A DNA stretch of 64,000 nucleotides from Dyella flagellata (GTDB lineage: Bacteria > Pseudomonadota > Gammaproteobacteria > Xanthomonadales > Rhodanobacteraceae). The notes beneath the pieces are model-generated. The model was not told the DNA's origin. It made no database searches and saw only the letters and a program-made list of their open reading frames with translations. Each line of letters starts with the position of its first letter. Position 1 is the stretch's first letter. A program made the position numbers and the translations under genes. This document shows positions 44,874 to 54,061 of this stretch, piece by piece. Location of the stretch: assembly GCF_030160275.1 (NCBI RefSeq), contig NZ_BSOA01000013.1, positions 62,001 through 126,000 of the forward strand. Direction: 5' to 3'.

Positions 44874-46478
44874 CTAGGCGGCGACCACCTCGAACGGCCG
44901 CATCATCTCGTTTGCTTCGTGCTCCAGCAAATGGCAATGCCATGCGTAACGCCCCGCATAGCCATCGAAGCGCACGATGATGCGCGTAATCATGCCGGGC
45001 CAGGCCTGCACCACATCTTTCCAGCCCGCCTCGCCGGCTGAAGGTGCTTGTGCCGCACCCGTGTAGCGCACGGCTTGGGCATCCATCCAGGCACCGGTAT
45101 CAAACGGGCGGCGATCCAGGATCTGGAACTTCACTAGGTGCAGATGGATGGGATGCGTGTCATCGGTGAGGTTGACCAGGTTCCAGATCTCGGTGCTGCC
45201 TAGCACCGGCTTTTCCGTCACCGGCTCGTGCCAGCGCTTGCCGCCAAGCAGCATCAGCATCGGTTCGGCCACGCAATCCTGGTAGGAGTCCAGCGTCAGC
45301 ATGCGCTGCTTGGTAGCAGCCGACTCGGACATACGAGGCACGTCGCGCAGTACGGCGGGCAGCATGCTCGCATCCTTCGCACGACCGCTGCCGACGCGAA
45401 ATTGCATGATCGGCAAAGCATCGTTGACCAGTTCGAGCTGCTGTCCGGCGAGAGCGGCAAAGTCGATGACGATGTCCGCGCGCTCGCCCGGCGCAATGAA
45501 GAGGTTGCGCAACGACACCGGCGCGGCAAGCAAACCCTGGTCGCTGCCGATCTGCACGAACGGGCGCCCATCGCGCATTTTCAGGTTGAAGAACCGCGCA
45601 TTGGAAGCATTCAGCACGCGAAAGCGGTAGCGACGCGGCTGCACCTCCAGATACGGCAGCAACGCGCCGTTGACGAGCATGGCGTTGCCGAACACTTCCG
45701 AAACCCACGGCGCTTCGCTATTGCCCGAGACCGGGTAGTAAAGCTGCGCAGCGGTGGTTAGCAACCTATCGCTCAGGGTCAGCGGAATTTCCTGCTCGCC
45801 TTGCGGCAGGCCCAAGGCTTGCTCGTGTTCGTCACGCACGATGAAATGACCGAACATGCCCGCATAGATATTCAGGCGATTGATACCCATCGCGTGATCG
45901 TGATACCACAAAGCGGCCGCATCCTGCCGGTTCGGATAGGTATGTAAGCGCGATTGGCCAGGCACGTACCAGTCATCCGGGTAACCATCGCTTGCGGTCG
46001 GCACGCAAGCACCATGCACATGTACTACAGCGCGAACTTCGGGCTGGTCTTTTTCGGCACCATGAATGCGATGGTCGATCGGCAGAAAGTGCTTGGAAGG
46101 AAGTAAATTGCGCCAATCGATGCGCAATACCTTGCCGCTTTGCGCCTCGATGCTAGGCCCAGGCATGCAGCCACCGTAGGTCCACAGGCGCGTGGGCGGC
46201 AGATCGTGATGCAGGCGTTGTTCGGCTTCACGCATATCCACGCGCAGCGTCGTGCCGTCGGCGCGCAGCACCGGCGGTAGCGGCAATCGGTCGACGAACG
46301 GTTTGAGCTGGCCAGGATCGAGCAGGCGCGGCACGCTCGCCTGATCTGCCACCAGGTGCTTGCACAAGGGGCCACCACCCAGCTTGCCCATTCCGCGCAT
46401 GTCATGCGCGCCCAGACGCGTAGAGCATGCGCCCAGCCCCAACACCGTCCATTTCAGAAAATCGCGGCGAGTCGACAC
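44874..46478 (-). CDS. Tat-exported multicopper oxidase (CotA/bilirubin-oxidase-like)
   Basis: A multicopper oxidase of about 534 residues. A Tat signal (STRRDFLKW) opens the protein if translation starts at the GTG at 46478; an ATG 20 codons upstream is the alternative. Copper ligand motifs are all present: HVHGAC, WYHDHAMG, HPIHLHL and the C-terminal HCHLLEHE. The long N-terminal segment and cupredoxin order resemble CotA and bilirubin oxidases. The HVHGAC motif replaces the common H-x-H-G. It should oxidise phenols, bilins or metals in the periplasm. It follows the phosphoesterase gene on the same strand. Confidence 0.9.
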   Translation of the reverse strand: MSTRRDFLKWTVLGLGACSTRLGAHDMRGMGKLGGGPLCKHLVADQASVPRLLDPGQLKPFVDRLPLPPVLRADGTTLRVDMREAEQRLHHDLPPTRLWTYGGCMPGPSIEAQSGKVLRIDWRNLLPSKHFLPIDHRIHGAEKDQPEVRAVVHVHGACVPTASDGYPDDWYVPGQSRLHTYPNRQDAAALWYHDHAMGINRLNIYAGMFGHFIVRDEHEQALGLPQGEQEIPLTLSDRLLTTAAQLYYPVSGNSEAPWVSEVFGNAMLVNGALLPYLEVQPRRYRFRVLNASNARFFNLKMRDGRPFVQIGSDQGLLAAPVSLRNLFIAPGERADIVIDFAALAGQQLELVNDALPIMQFRVGSGRAKDASMLPAVLRDVPRMSESAATKQRMLTLDSYQDCVAEPMLMLLGGKRWHEPVTEKPVLGSTEIWNLVNLTDDTHPIHLHLVKFQILDRRPFDTGAWMDAQAVRYTGAAQAPSAGEAGWKDVVQAWPGMITRIIVRFDGYAGRYAWHCHLLEHEANEMMRPFEVVAA

Positions 46479-46566
46479 GGTGGATTTCTCGTAAGCAAAA
46501 AGGCATCGCCCCAGCCAGTGGGGCGATGCTTGCAACATTCTGACGTCTTGATCAACAACGCGCGAA

Positions 46567-48204
46567 TTACTTCCCGGTCACCGGCTCGCCGGTGCTTGCG
46601 TCCAGGAACAGGCGGCGGTTTTCGCCGAACGGGTCGTCGAAATCGAACATCTTGGTGAGCTTGCCGGCCACCGCATCGAACGAGCCGCCACCAAGGCGCT
46701 GGCCACCCAGCCAGTTGTCTTCGATGAAGCGCGTGATCGAGCTTTGGTCGGTCACCGTGTGATCGACGTAATTGCGGCGGGCCCATGGCGAAATCACCAA
46801 CAGCGGCAGGCGCGGGCCGTAACCGCAGCGCCCCTGTACCGCCTGGTTGGTATTCACGCCCGGCAGCGTGCTGCGGCCGTTGCACACGCCCGCGGCATTG
46901 AGCGCATCCTGGCTGGTCTGCGAGGCGTTCACCCGTGGCGAGGTCTGGTGGTCATACCAGCCGTCGGAGTCGTCATAGGCAATCACCACGGCGGTGTCGC
47001 GCCATTCCGGCCGCTGCTGCAGGAAGTTGAGCACGTGCACGATGAACTGCTGCTCGTCCAGCGGATCGGAATAGCCGGCATGGCCGTCCTGGTAGCCCGG
47101 CGCCTTGAGGAAGCTCACCGCCGGCATGTTGCCCGCTTCCACCGCGGCGTAGAAATCGTTGAGGTCGTACTGGTGATTGGCCGCATCGCCGTAGTGGCCG
47201 ATCATCGCCACCGAGGTGGGACGCGCGTGCGTAGGATTGGCAGTGTGCGAGTAATACTGGAACGGCTGGTGATGCGGGATATAGTCCGCCTTCTTCGCCT
47301 GTGTCACCGTAGAGGTGGTGCTGCGCTTGCAGCCGGTGCTGCCATTCGGGTTGATGGTGGAGAGATCGAAACCGCCTTCGAAGAAACCCCAGGTGATGCG
47401 CTTGGCGCTGAGCAACTCGCCGATGTTCTTGCCGCTCATGCGCACGCGCGCACCGCTGGAGTTGGAACACACGTCGTCGATCGGGTCGGCATCGCTGATC
47501 AGCGTGTAGCCACCCTGGCCATCGGCAACCACGTCCCCGGCAGCGGCCAACTGTTCGCTGACGCCGTTGGTCTGGCCCGAAACCAGGTTCAGTGCGCCCG
47601 GCGTGGACGGACCGAAGGTGGTGTTGTAGCTGTTGTCGCTCATGGCGAAATGCTGGGCGTAATGCCACAGCGCGGTAACGGTGTTGCCGTCGTAGTAACC
47701 CATCACTTGGCCAGTGCCGTCTTCAGCCGTGCTGCCACCCGGCAGGGTTTCACCCGAACCGGTGTACTTCGGAAACAGATCCATGGCGCCGTTGTCGAAC
47801 GCCTGCTGCTCCGGCATGTAGTCGTGATCCTGGTCGGCCGTGGCGGCCTGGGCGCGCGACAGGCGGAACGGATTGATCGCCCCTGTGCCGTTGGCGGCGT
47901 TGTTGGCATTCGGATTATTGCCGAGCAGTTCCTTGCTGAGGCCGTTGACCTTCGGCGTATCCGGCTTCGCGTAGAACGGCGGCTCGCCCGCCGGGTTCGC
48001 CGCATAAGGATAGGTGCCGAAGTAGTGATCGAAGGACACGTTCTCCTGAAAGATCACCACCAGGTGCTTGATCGGCGTGGCGGTGGGAACATGCTTATGT
48101 CCCTGCCAGGAAGCAGCATCGACGGCCGGATCCGGCGCGGACAACGCGACGGCGGACAGTGTTAGCAAGCAGGCAGCAAGACAGACGGCAAGACGAGAGC
48201 GCAT
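46567..48204 (-). CDS. Secreted phosphoesterase (phospholipase C/acid phosphatase AcpA family)
   Basis: A 545-residue protein with a Sec signal (cleavage near ALSA). The phosphoesterase domain opens with HLVVIFQENVSFDHYFGTYP, the family's catalytic N-terminal motif, and continues with GPSTPGALNLVSGQTNG, AVSFLKAPGYQDGHAGYSDP, VIAYDDSDGWYDH and a C-terminal DNWLGG. This family includes phospholipase C and acid phosphatases. The mature protein is probably periplasmic or secreted. It lies 88 nt before the oxidase start and is divergent from the M13 peptidase gene. Confidence 0.93.
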   Translation of the reverse strand: MRSRLAVCLAACLLTLSAVALSAPDPAVDAASWQGHKHVPTATPIKHLVVIFQENVSFDHYFGTYPYAANPAGEPPFYAKPDTPKVNGLSKELLGNNPNANNAANGTGAINPFRLSRAQAATADQDHDYMPEQQAFDNGAMDLFPKYTGSGETLPGGSTAEDGTGQVMGYYDGNTVTALWHYAQHFAMSDNSYNTTFGPSTPGALNLVSGQTNGVSEQLAAAGDVVADGQGGYTLISDADPIDDVCSNSSGARVRMSGKNIGELLSAKRITWGFFEGGFDLSTINPNGSTGCKRSTTSTVTQAKKADYIPHHQPFQYYSHTANPTHARPTSVAMIGHYGDAANHQYDLNDFYAAVEAGNMPAVSFLKAPGYQDGHAGYSDPLDEQQFIVHVLNFLQQRPEWRDTAVVIAYDDSDGWYDHQTSPRVNASQTSQDALNAAGVCNGRSTLPGVNTNQAVQGRCGYGPRLPLLVISPWARRNYVDHTVTDQSSITRFIEDNWLGGQRLGGGSFDAVAGKLTKMFDFDDPFGENRRLFLDASTGEPVTGK

Positions 48205-48541
48205 GGCAGCCTCCGGTGACGGTCAATGGGCACGCTCCCCTCGGCGCGACAGGCGGGACCTTAGCGCTTGGCCATGACAGGCGAATAACAGCTGCTCGAC
48301 GAGTGCGGGTTTTCGGTGGGCTGCGTAGCTGGGATAGCCATCCCGGCCTGCACACGGCATAACCGCACAAACGGCCACGGCGGGCGCCTACCCCACCCCT
48401 GACCTTTGACACTGGGTACACCATGACCTATGACCTAGCTTGGGAAGTCATGGCCGGAATCGGCATTGCGCGCGATACCAAGGCCAGCCAAACCAGGAAG
48501 CGCCCCGGGCGATTCATACGACCTTTTCCAGAGGGATATTC
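48205..48541. other. Divergent intergenic region with one dispersed palindrome
   Basis: This 337-nt spacer between the divergent phosphoesterase and M13 peptidase genes holds one degenerate copy of the dispersed palindromic repeat (48325-48351, GCTGGGATAGCCATCCCGGC core). Promoters for both genes are expected here but no clear -35/-10 pair stands out. Confidence 0.55.
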
Positions 48542-50668
48542 ATGACCTACAAGCATTTGAAGCCGCTGTTGCTCGCCGCGAGCGTCACCTTTGCCCTGGC
48601 CGCGTGCGGCAAGCAAGAGCAAGCCCAGACACCGGCCCCGGCACCGTCGGCCAGCGCACCTGCCGCTGCAGCCAGCACCGCCGCTGCCACCAAGCCGGTC
48701 AGCGTGTTCGACGCCAGCGAGCTGGACGCCTCCATCAACGCGTGCCAGGACTTCAACGGCTTCGTCAATGCCAAATGGGTCGCCGCCCACCCGATTCCGC
48801 AGGACCGCACCCGTTGGGGCGCGTTCGATGCGCTGGCCGAGCAGAGCCTGAGCACGCAGCACGACATCGTTGATGCGGCCGCCAAGAACATCGCACAGGC
48901 CAAGCCGGGGTCGATCGAACAGAAGATCGGCTACCTGTACCAGGCCGGCATGGACCAGGACGCCGTCAACAAGCTTGGCTACGATCCGATCAAGCCGCAG
49001 CTCGCCGCGATCGATGCGCTGAAAAAGCCGGCTGACGTCGCCAAGTACATTACTGACCGCTTCGCCGACGGCGACAGCCAGGTGTTCGAATTCGGCTCCG
49101 GCGCCGACTTCAAGGATGCCAAGATCCAGATCGGTTTCGCCAACCAGTCGGGCCTGGGCCTGCCCACGCGCGACTACTACACCGAGGCGAAATACGCCGA
49201 TATCCGCAGTGCCTACAAGGACTATATCGCCAAGTCGCTGGAGCTGACCGGCGTAGCCGAGGCCGATGCCAAGAAGCAGGCCGACGAAGTGCTGGCATTC
49301 GAAACCAAGCTGGCGCAGTCCTCGCTCTCGCCCACCGAAATGCGCGACCTGGACAACCAATATCACTTCGTGAGCGTGGCCGAGGCGGACAAGCTCACTG
49401 CGCACTTCAACTGGGGTGACTTCTTCAAGGCCCAGGGCGTTAGCATCGACAAGGGCTTCTCGCTGTCACAGCCGAAGTTCTTCGCCGAATTCGACAAGCT
49501 GCTGACCACCGCGCCGATAGCGCAATGGCAAGCTTATCTGCGCTTCCACGCCATCAGCAGCGCTTCGCCGTACCTGAGCACCGCCTTCCAGGACAACCGC
49601 TTCGATTTCTACGGCAAGACGCTTTCCGGCCAGCCGGAACAGAAGCCGCTGTGGAAGCGCGTGCTGGGTGCAGTCAACGGCTCCATGGGCGAAGCCTTGG
49701 GCCAGCTGTACGTGGCCAAGGAGTTCACGCCCGAAGCCAAGCAGCGTGCGCAGGATCTGGTGACCAATGTGCGCGAAGCCCTGAAGGATCGCATCCAGCA
49801 CCTGGATTGGATGAGCGACGCCACCAAGCAGAAGGCGCTGGACAAGTGGCAGAAGTTCCTGCCCAAGATCGGCTACCCGGACCACTGGCGCAGCTGGGAT
49901 GGCCTGGACATCAAGCAGGGCGACTACTACGGCAGCCTGATGGCCGCGGCCAAATTCAACTACCAATGGGACATTGGCCACATCGGCAAGCCCACCGACC
50001 GCACCGAGTGGGGCATGACGCCACAAACGGTGAACGCCTACTACGATCCCAGCACCAACACCATCAACTTCCCGGCCGCCATCCTGCAGCCGCCGTTCTT
50101 CTATGCCAAGGGCGATGACGCGATCAACTACGGCGGCATCGGCGCCGTGATCGGGCACGAGTCCAGCCACGGCTTCGACGACCAGGGCGCGCAGTTCGAC
50201 GGCGACGGCAACAAGGCCGACTGGTGGACGGCGCAGGACAAGGCGCAGTTCAAGGCACGCACCGGCAAACTGGTGGATCAGTTCAACGGGTATGCGCCGA
50301 TCAAGGACAAGCCGGACCTGCACGTCAATGGCCAGCTGACCCTGGGCGAGAACATTGCGGACCTGGGCGGCATCAACGTGGCCTACGATGCTCTGCAGGA
50401 TGCGCTGAAGAAGAACCCCAGCGAGGCGCAGGACAAGATCGACGGCTACACTGAAGACCAGCGCTTCTTCTTGAGCTGGGCGCGCGTATGGCGCAACAAC
50501 ACCCGCGAGAAGCAAGCGGAGTTGTATCTGAACATCGATCCGCACGCTCCGGCTTCGCTGCGCGCTGTTGGTGCGCCGTCGAACATGCCGGCATTTGCGC
50601 AGGCCTTCCAGTGCAAGGCGGGCGACACGATGGTCCGTGACGGCGACAAGCAGGTGAAGATCTGGTAA
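48542..50668 (+). CDS. M13 (neprilysin/PepO) family zinc metallopeptidase lipoprotein
   Basis: A 708-residue lipoprotein: the signal ends in LAAC (Cys21), followed by a linker rich in Ala, Pro and Ser. The M13 domain begins with SINACQDFNGFVNAKW. The zinc motif is HESSH in VIGHESSHGFDDQG, with the third ligand and Asp in GENIADLGG, and the C terminus ends in KIW, close to the usual xxW. AGAGGGA precedes the ATG. It should degrade small peptides at the cell envelope. A strong terminator follows. Confidence 0.95.
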   Translation: MTYKHLKPLLLAASVTFALAACGKQEQAQTPAPAPSASAPAAAASTAAATKPVSVFDASELDASINACQDFNGFVNAKWVAAHPIPQDRTRWGAFDALAEQSLSTQHDIVDAAAKNIAQAKPGSIEQKIGYLYQAGMDQDAVNKLGYDPIKPQLAAIDALKKPADVAKYITDRFADGDSQVFEFGSGADFKDAKIQIGFANQSGLGLPTRDYYTEAKYADIRSAYKDYIAKSLELTGVAEADAKKQADEVLAFETKLAQSSLSPTEMRDLDNQYHFVSVAEADKLTAHFNWGDFFKAQGVSIDKGFSLSQPKFFAEFDKLLTTAPIAQWQAYLRFHAISSASPYLSTAFQDNRFDFYGKTLSGQPEQKPLWKRVLGAVNGSMGEALGQLYVAKEFTPEAKQRAQDLVTNVREALKDRIQHLDWMSDATKQKALDKWQKFLPKIGYPDHWRSWDGLDIKQGDYYGSLMAAAKFNYQWDIGHIGKPTDRTEWGMTPQTVNAYYDPSTNTINFPAAILQPPFFYAKGDDAINYGGIGAVIGHESSHGFDDQGAQFDGDGNKADWWTAQDKAQFKARTGKLVDQFNGYAPIKDKPDLHVNGQLTLGENIADLGGINVAYDALQDALKKNPSEAQDKIDGYTEDQRFFLSWARVWRNNTREKQAELYLNIDPHAPASLRAVGAPSNMPAFAQAFQCKAGDTMVRDGDKQVKIW

Positions 50669-50696
50669 GTCGCACGACGCCCTAGTTGGGAAAACC

Positions 50697-50727
50697 AAAG
50701 CCCCGCATCGCCGATGCGGGGCTTTTT
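50697..50727 (+). terminator. Rho-independent terminator of the M13 peptidase gene
   Basis: A 12-bp perfect stem (AAAGCCCCGCAT, 50697-50708, with ATGCGGGGCTTT, 50714-50725) around a 5-nt loop CGCCG runs into TTTTT, 28 nt after the stop codon. The A-run on the 5' side would let it work weakly in reverse as well. Confidence 0.92.
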
Positions 50728-50732
50728 CGTGG

Positions 50733-50800
50733 ATAGGCTGGGATGACAATCCCAGCATCCCTGCACCGCGAGAAAGCTGGGATTGGCATCCCAGCCTACG
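50733..50800. repeat. Dispersed palindromic repeat, double copy
   Basis: Two palindromes of the GGCTGGGAT/ATCCCAGCC family (from 50735 and from 50775) face each other, the same paired layout as at 30.8 kb, directly behind the terminator and before the TonB receptor promoter region. Confidence 0.85.
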
Positions 50801-50839
50801 CGGCGGTCGCTGCTTCACAGACGTGTAACATTATGTAAG

Positions 50840-50859
50840 AATGGGAACGATTCGTATTT
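50840..50859 (+). promoter_or_regulatory. Candidate Fur box upstream of the TonB receptor
   Basis: The 20-nt site AATGGGAACGATTCGTATTT resembles the Fur consensus variant AATGAGAATCATTCTCATTT common in related bacteria, differing mainly in the central and right-half positions. It lies about 100 nt before the receptor ATG. Iron-Fur repression of the receptor would fit; the match is imperfect. Confidence 0.5.
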
Positions 50860-50959
50860 ACAGAACGCCTTTCAAGGTCGCAAGCGGGATTGAGCCCAGA
50901 CGCGCTCAAGCAGCCAGCCAAGCCGGTTCTGTTCCTTCCACCTTGCCGACATCGTTCCC

Positions 50960-53131
50960 ATGCCCGCCAACTTCCCTGCTTCGCCTTTGCAAACCGCCCT
51001 GCTGCTTGCACTCGCCCTCCCCGCTGCGACATCCGCACAAGGCACAGCTTCCTCCGCTGGCCCAAGCAACGAGCCGTCCACGCCCAAAACCATGAACACG
51101 GTGCACGTCACCGGCAGCATCATCGGCAACGACTACACCGCTGACACATCGAGCGTCGGCGCCAAGGTGCCCACATCACTGCGCGACATCCCGCAGAGCG
51201 TGGTGGTGGTAAACCGCGATCTGCTCGACGCCCAAGGTGCCACCTCGCTGCAGGATGCGTTGCGCAACGTGCCGGGCATTACCATCGGCGCGGCCGAAGG
51301 CGGGCAAATCGGCAACAACATCAACCTGCGCGGCTTCACCGCACGCACCGACATCTATCTGGACGGCTTCCGCGACCCCGGCCAGTACTACCGCGACGTG
51401 TTCGATCTGGACGCCGTCGAAGTGCTGAAAGGGCCCTCGTCCATGTTGTTCGGCCGCGGCTCCACCGGTGGCGTGATCAACCAGGTCAGCAAGCAACCCG
51501 AGTTGAAGGCGTTCGGCCAGATCAGCGCGACGGTGGGCAGCGGCGACCGTTACCGCCTTACCGGCGACATCAATCAACCACTGTCCGGCACCGCCGCCGC
51601 GCGCTTGAACATCTACGGCCAGGACATGCACTCCACGCGCGAGGTGTTGAACAACCGCGACGGCGGCATCGCACCGGCGCTGCGCCTTGGTATTGGCACA
51701 CCGACCCAAATCACGCTATCGGCCTTGATCCAGCGTAACCACGACATGCCCGACTACGGCCTGCCACCGATCAACGGCCGACCTGCGCACGTCAATCCGA
51801 AAAACTGGTACGGCCTGACCGACGACCGCACCATTCAAAGCATCGACGAATTCAACGCACGCCTGGAGCATACGTTCTCGGATCACCTTACCCTGCGCAC
51901 GCAATTGCAATACAGCCAATACAAAACCGATGCGCGCGAAACTGCCGCCAACAGCGTCGTCACGGCTGGTGGCGTAACGCTCAACCGCACTCTTGGCAAT
52001 CCCACCAACCTGCCATTGCAGGATCTCTACGTGCAGTTGGCCAGCCACGACCGCGTCATCCACGACAAACTGCTGGACAGCCAGACCGATCTGGTCAACA
52101 AGTTCTCAACCGGTAACTGGCAGCACACCCTGGTCACCGGCGTGGAGTTCGCACGCGAAACCTACAACAACCAGACCTATACGCGTAACGGCTTGCCACT
52201 CCTTTCCTTGCTCGATCCTGCGCAGCAAGCCACACCCGCCAACGTCACCACTACTGTGGGCAATTATGCGCAGTCTGTCGGCAAGTCGGTCGGTGTCTAC
52301 GCCAACGACACCATCAAGCTAGACGATCACTGGATGGTGGTGGCCGGCGTACGCCGCGACCGCTTCGACGCACACATCAGCAATACCCTTTCAGCGCCGG
52401 CCTATGCCCAGCAGACGGTGTATTTCACCAGCGTGCGCGGCGGCGTGATTTATCAGCCCAGCGAAAAACAGTCCTATTACGTGTCGTATGGCACCTCGTT
52501 CAACCCGGTGCTGGAACAGCTCACGCTTACCAACGGCACGCAAAACCTCGCCCCTTCGAAAAACCGCTCCTACGAAATCGGCGCCAAGTGGAATCTGCTC
52601 GACGACATGCTTGGCGTCAATGCCGCGCTGTACAAGCTGGAACAGACCAATGCGCGCACGCAAACCTCATCCGGCGAATACACGCTCAATGGCAACATTC
52701 GCGTGCGTGGCGCGGAGCTGGGAGTAGTCGGACATCTCACCGACCACTGGCAGGTCTTCTCCGGCTACAGCTACATGGACGGCAAGATTGTGAAAGCCTT
52801 GGACGGCACCCAAGGCAACGTACCGGCCAACACGCCACGCAACACCTTTACCGCCTGGACCACCTATACCTTCGCCCAGCACTGGGAAGCAGGCGGTGGC
52901 CCTACTTACATGTCGCAACGCTATGCGGCGAATACCGACAAGACCAGCGTGGGCGGCTATACGCGCTGGGATGCGATGCTGGCGTACCATCAGCCTCGCT
53001 ATGACATCCGGCTCAATTTGTTGAACCTTGCCAACAAGCGGTATTTCGATGCAGTGATACCGTCCGACGGCGGGCGGGCGGTGCCTGGGGTTGGGCGTAC
53101 GGTGTTGGGGACGGTTACGTACAAGTTCTGA
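50960..53131 (+). CDS. TonB-dependent siderophore receptor (Fiu/FhuE-like)
   Basis: A 723-residue outer-membrane receptor with a signal peptide (cleavage near TSAQG). The plug domain has DIPQSVVVVNRDLLDAQG, LRNVPGITIG, NLRGF and DLDAVEVLKGPSSMLFGRGSTGG, characteristic of siderophore receptors. The 22-strand barrel ends in VGRTVLGTVTYKF with the C-terminal Phe. It should import ferric-catecholate or related siderophores. The PiuC-type gene downstream resembles the fiu-ybiX and piuA-piuC pairs of other bacteria. Confidence 0.94.
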   Translation: MPANFPASPLQTALLLALALPAATSAQGTASSAGPSNEPSTPKTMNTVHVTGSIIGNDYTADTSSVGAKVPTSLRDIPQSVVVVNRDLLDAQGATSLQDALRNVPGITIGAAEGGQIGNNINLRGFTARTDIYLDGFRDPGQYYRDVFDLDAVEVLKGPSSMLFGRGSTGGVINQVSKQPELKAFGQISATVGSGDRYRLTGDINQPLSGTAAARLNIYGQDMHSTREVLNNRDGGIAPALRLGIGTPTQITLSALIQRNHDMPDYGLPPINGRPAHVNPKNWYGLTDDRTIQSIDEFNARLEHTFSDHLTLRTQLQYSQYKTDARETAANSVVTAGGVTLNRTLGNPTNLPLQDLYVQLASHDRVIHDKLLDSQTDLVNKFSTGNWQHTLVTGVEFARETYNNQTYTRNGLPLLSLLDPAQQATPANVTTTVGNYAQSVGKSVGVYANDTIKLDDHWMVVAGVRRDRFDAHISNTLSAPAYAQQTVYFTSVRGGVIYQPSEKQSYYVSYGTSFNPVLEQLTLTNGTQNLAPSKNRSYEIGAKWNLLDDMLGVNAALYKLEQTNARTQTSSGEYTLNGNIRVRGAELGVVGHLTDHWQVFSGYSYMDGKIVKALDGTQGNVPANTPRNTFTAWTTYTFAQHWEAGGGPTYMSQRYAANTDKTSVGGYTRWDAMLAYHQPRYDIRLNLLNLANKRYFDAVIPSDGGRAVPGVGRTVLGTVTYKF

Positions 53132-53190
53132 GAGATACGCTCATAGTTGGTTGTAACCCGAAGCGTGCACCTCGACACTCGCCATGACGT

Positions 53191-53316
53191 GCTCCCTCCC
53201 CTGCGTGCAGGGGAGGGCTGGGGTGGGGTTGCACGAGCTTGCGGAAATGCTTGAATTCATCGCGAGCTTGCTTCACCCCACCCCAACCCTCCCCTACTAC
53301 ACGTAGGGGAGGGAGC
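53191..53316. repeat. GC-rich inverted repeat between the receptor and PiuC genes
   Basis: Left arm 53191-53229 and right arm about 53274-53316 are inverted copies (GCTCCCTCCCCT ... AGGGGAGGGAGC), and each arm is itself a hairpin (CTCCCCTGCGTGCAGGGGAG; CTCCCCTAC..GTAGGGGAG). The 45-nt centre holds two GAGCTTGC copies. It is a nested palindrome like those scattered in many proteobacterial genomes and is unrelated in sequence to the GGCTGGGAT family. Confidence 0.85.
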
Positions 53317-53359
53317 AAACCCTCATTCCATTGCGCTGATCACAAGTAGTCCTACCACC

Positions 53360-54046
53360 ATGCTGGTCCACATCCCAACCCTGCTCAGCACCGACCAAGT
53401 CGCCCATTTTCGCCAACGCCTGGACGCCGCGGACGCCCACTGGGTCGACGGCCGTGTCACCGCCGGCCACCAGGGCACCCGCGTCAAGCAAAACCAGCAA
53501 ATCGCCGAAGGCTCGCCGCTAGCCAATGAACTGGGCAACATCGTGCTTGGCGCGCTGGAACGCCACCCGCTCTTCATCAGTGCTGCGCTGCCCAACCGCA
53601 TCTACCCGCCGATGTTCAACCGCTACGGGGGTGGCATGCACTTCGGCAGCCATGTCGACGGCTCCATCCGCCTGCTACCCGGCAGCGCCGACAAGATCCG
53701 CACCGATCTCTCCGCCACACTGTTCCTGGCCTCGCCCGACAGCTACGACGGCGGCGAACTATTGATCGAAGACACTTATGGCACCCAGACGGTCAAGCTT
53801 CCTGCCGGCGACATGATCCTCTACCCCGCCAGCAGCCTGCATCGCGTGAACCCGGTTACGCGCGGCACACGGCTGGCTTGCTTTTTCTGGGTGCAAAGCA
53901 TGCTGCGCGATGACGGTCAGCGCAGCATGCTGTTCGACCTGGATAACGCCATCCAGCGGCTTACCGCCACCCACGCCGATGAAGCCGCGCGAGTGAGGCT
54001 TACCGGCGTCTATCACAACTTGTTGCGGATGTGGGCGGAGACTTAA
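53360..54046 (+). CDS. piuC: PiuC/YbiX-type Fe(II) 2-oxoglutarate dioxygenase (PKHD-type)
   Basis: A 228-residue PKHD-type hydroxylase. Iron ligands are His and Asp in HFGSHVDG and a distal His in LHRVNPV, with the 2-oxoglutarate Arg in VTRGTR. Family sequences such as [12 protein letters not shown] and [12 protein letters not shown] are conserved. PiuC proteins usually accompany TonB siderophore receptors, as here, and may process siderophore intermediates; the exact substrate is not established. The stop codon TAA is followed directly by GGAGCCTCT, a sequence shared with the rsfS-rlmH repeat. Confidence 0.93.
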   Translation: MLVHIPTLLSTDQVAHFRQRLDAADAHWVDGRVTAGHQGTRVKQNQQIAEGSPLANELGNIVLGALERHPLFISAALPNRIYPPMFNRYGGGMHFGSHVDGSIRLLPGSADKIRTDLSATLFLASPDSYDGGELLIEDTYGTQTVKLPAGDMILYPASSLHRVNPVTRGTRLACFFWVQSMLRDDGQRSMLFDLDNAIQRLTATHADEAARVRLTGVYHNLLRMWAET

Positions 54047-54061
54047 GGAGCCTCTTGGGGA

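Noticed and set aside
46744-48165. Plus-strand frame of 473 codons opposite the phosphoesterase gene
   Set aside because: Entirely antisense to a strongly conserved enzyme and rich in Arg/Val/Ala typical of shadow frames.
49466-50818. Minus-strand frame of 450 codons opposite the M13 peptidase
   Set aside because: Antisense shadow that also runs through the terminator and repeat; no motif.
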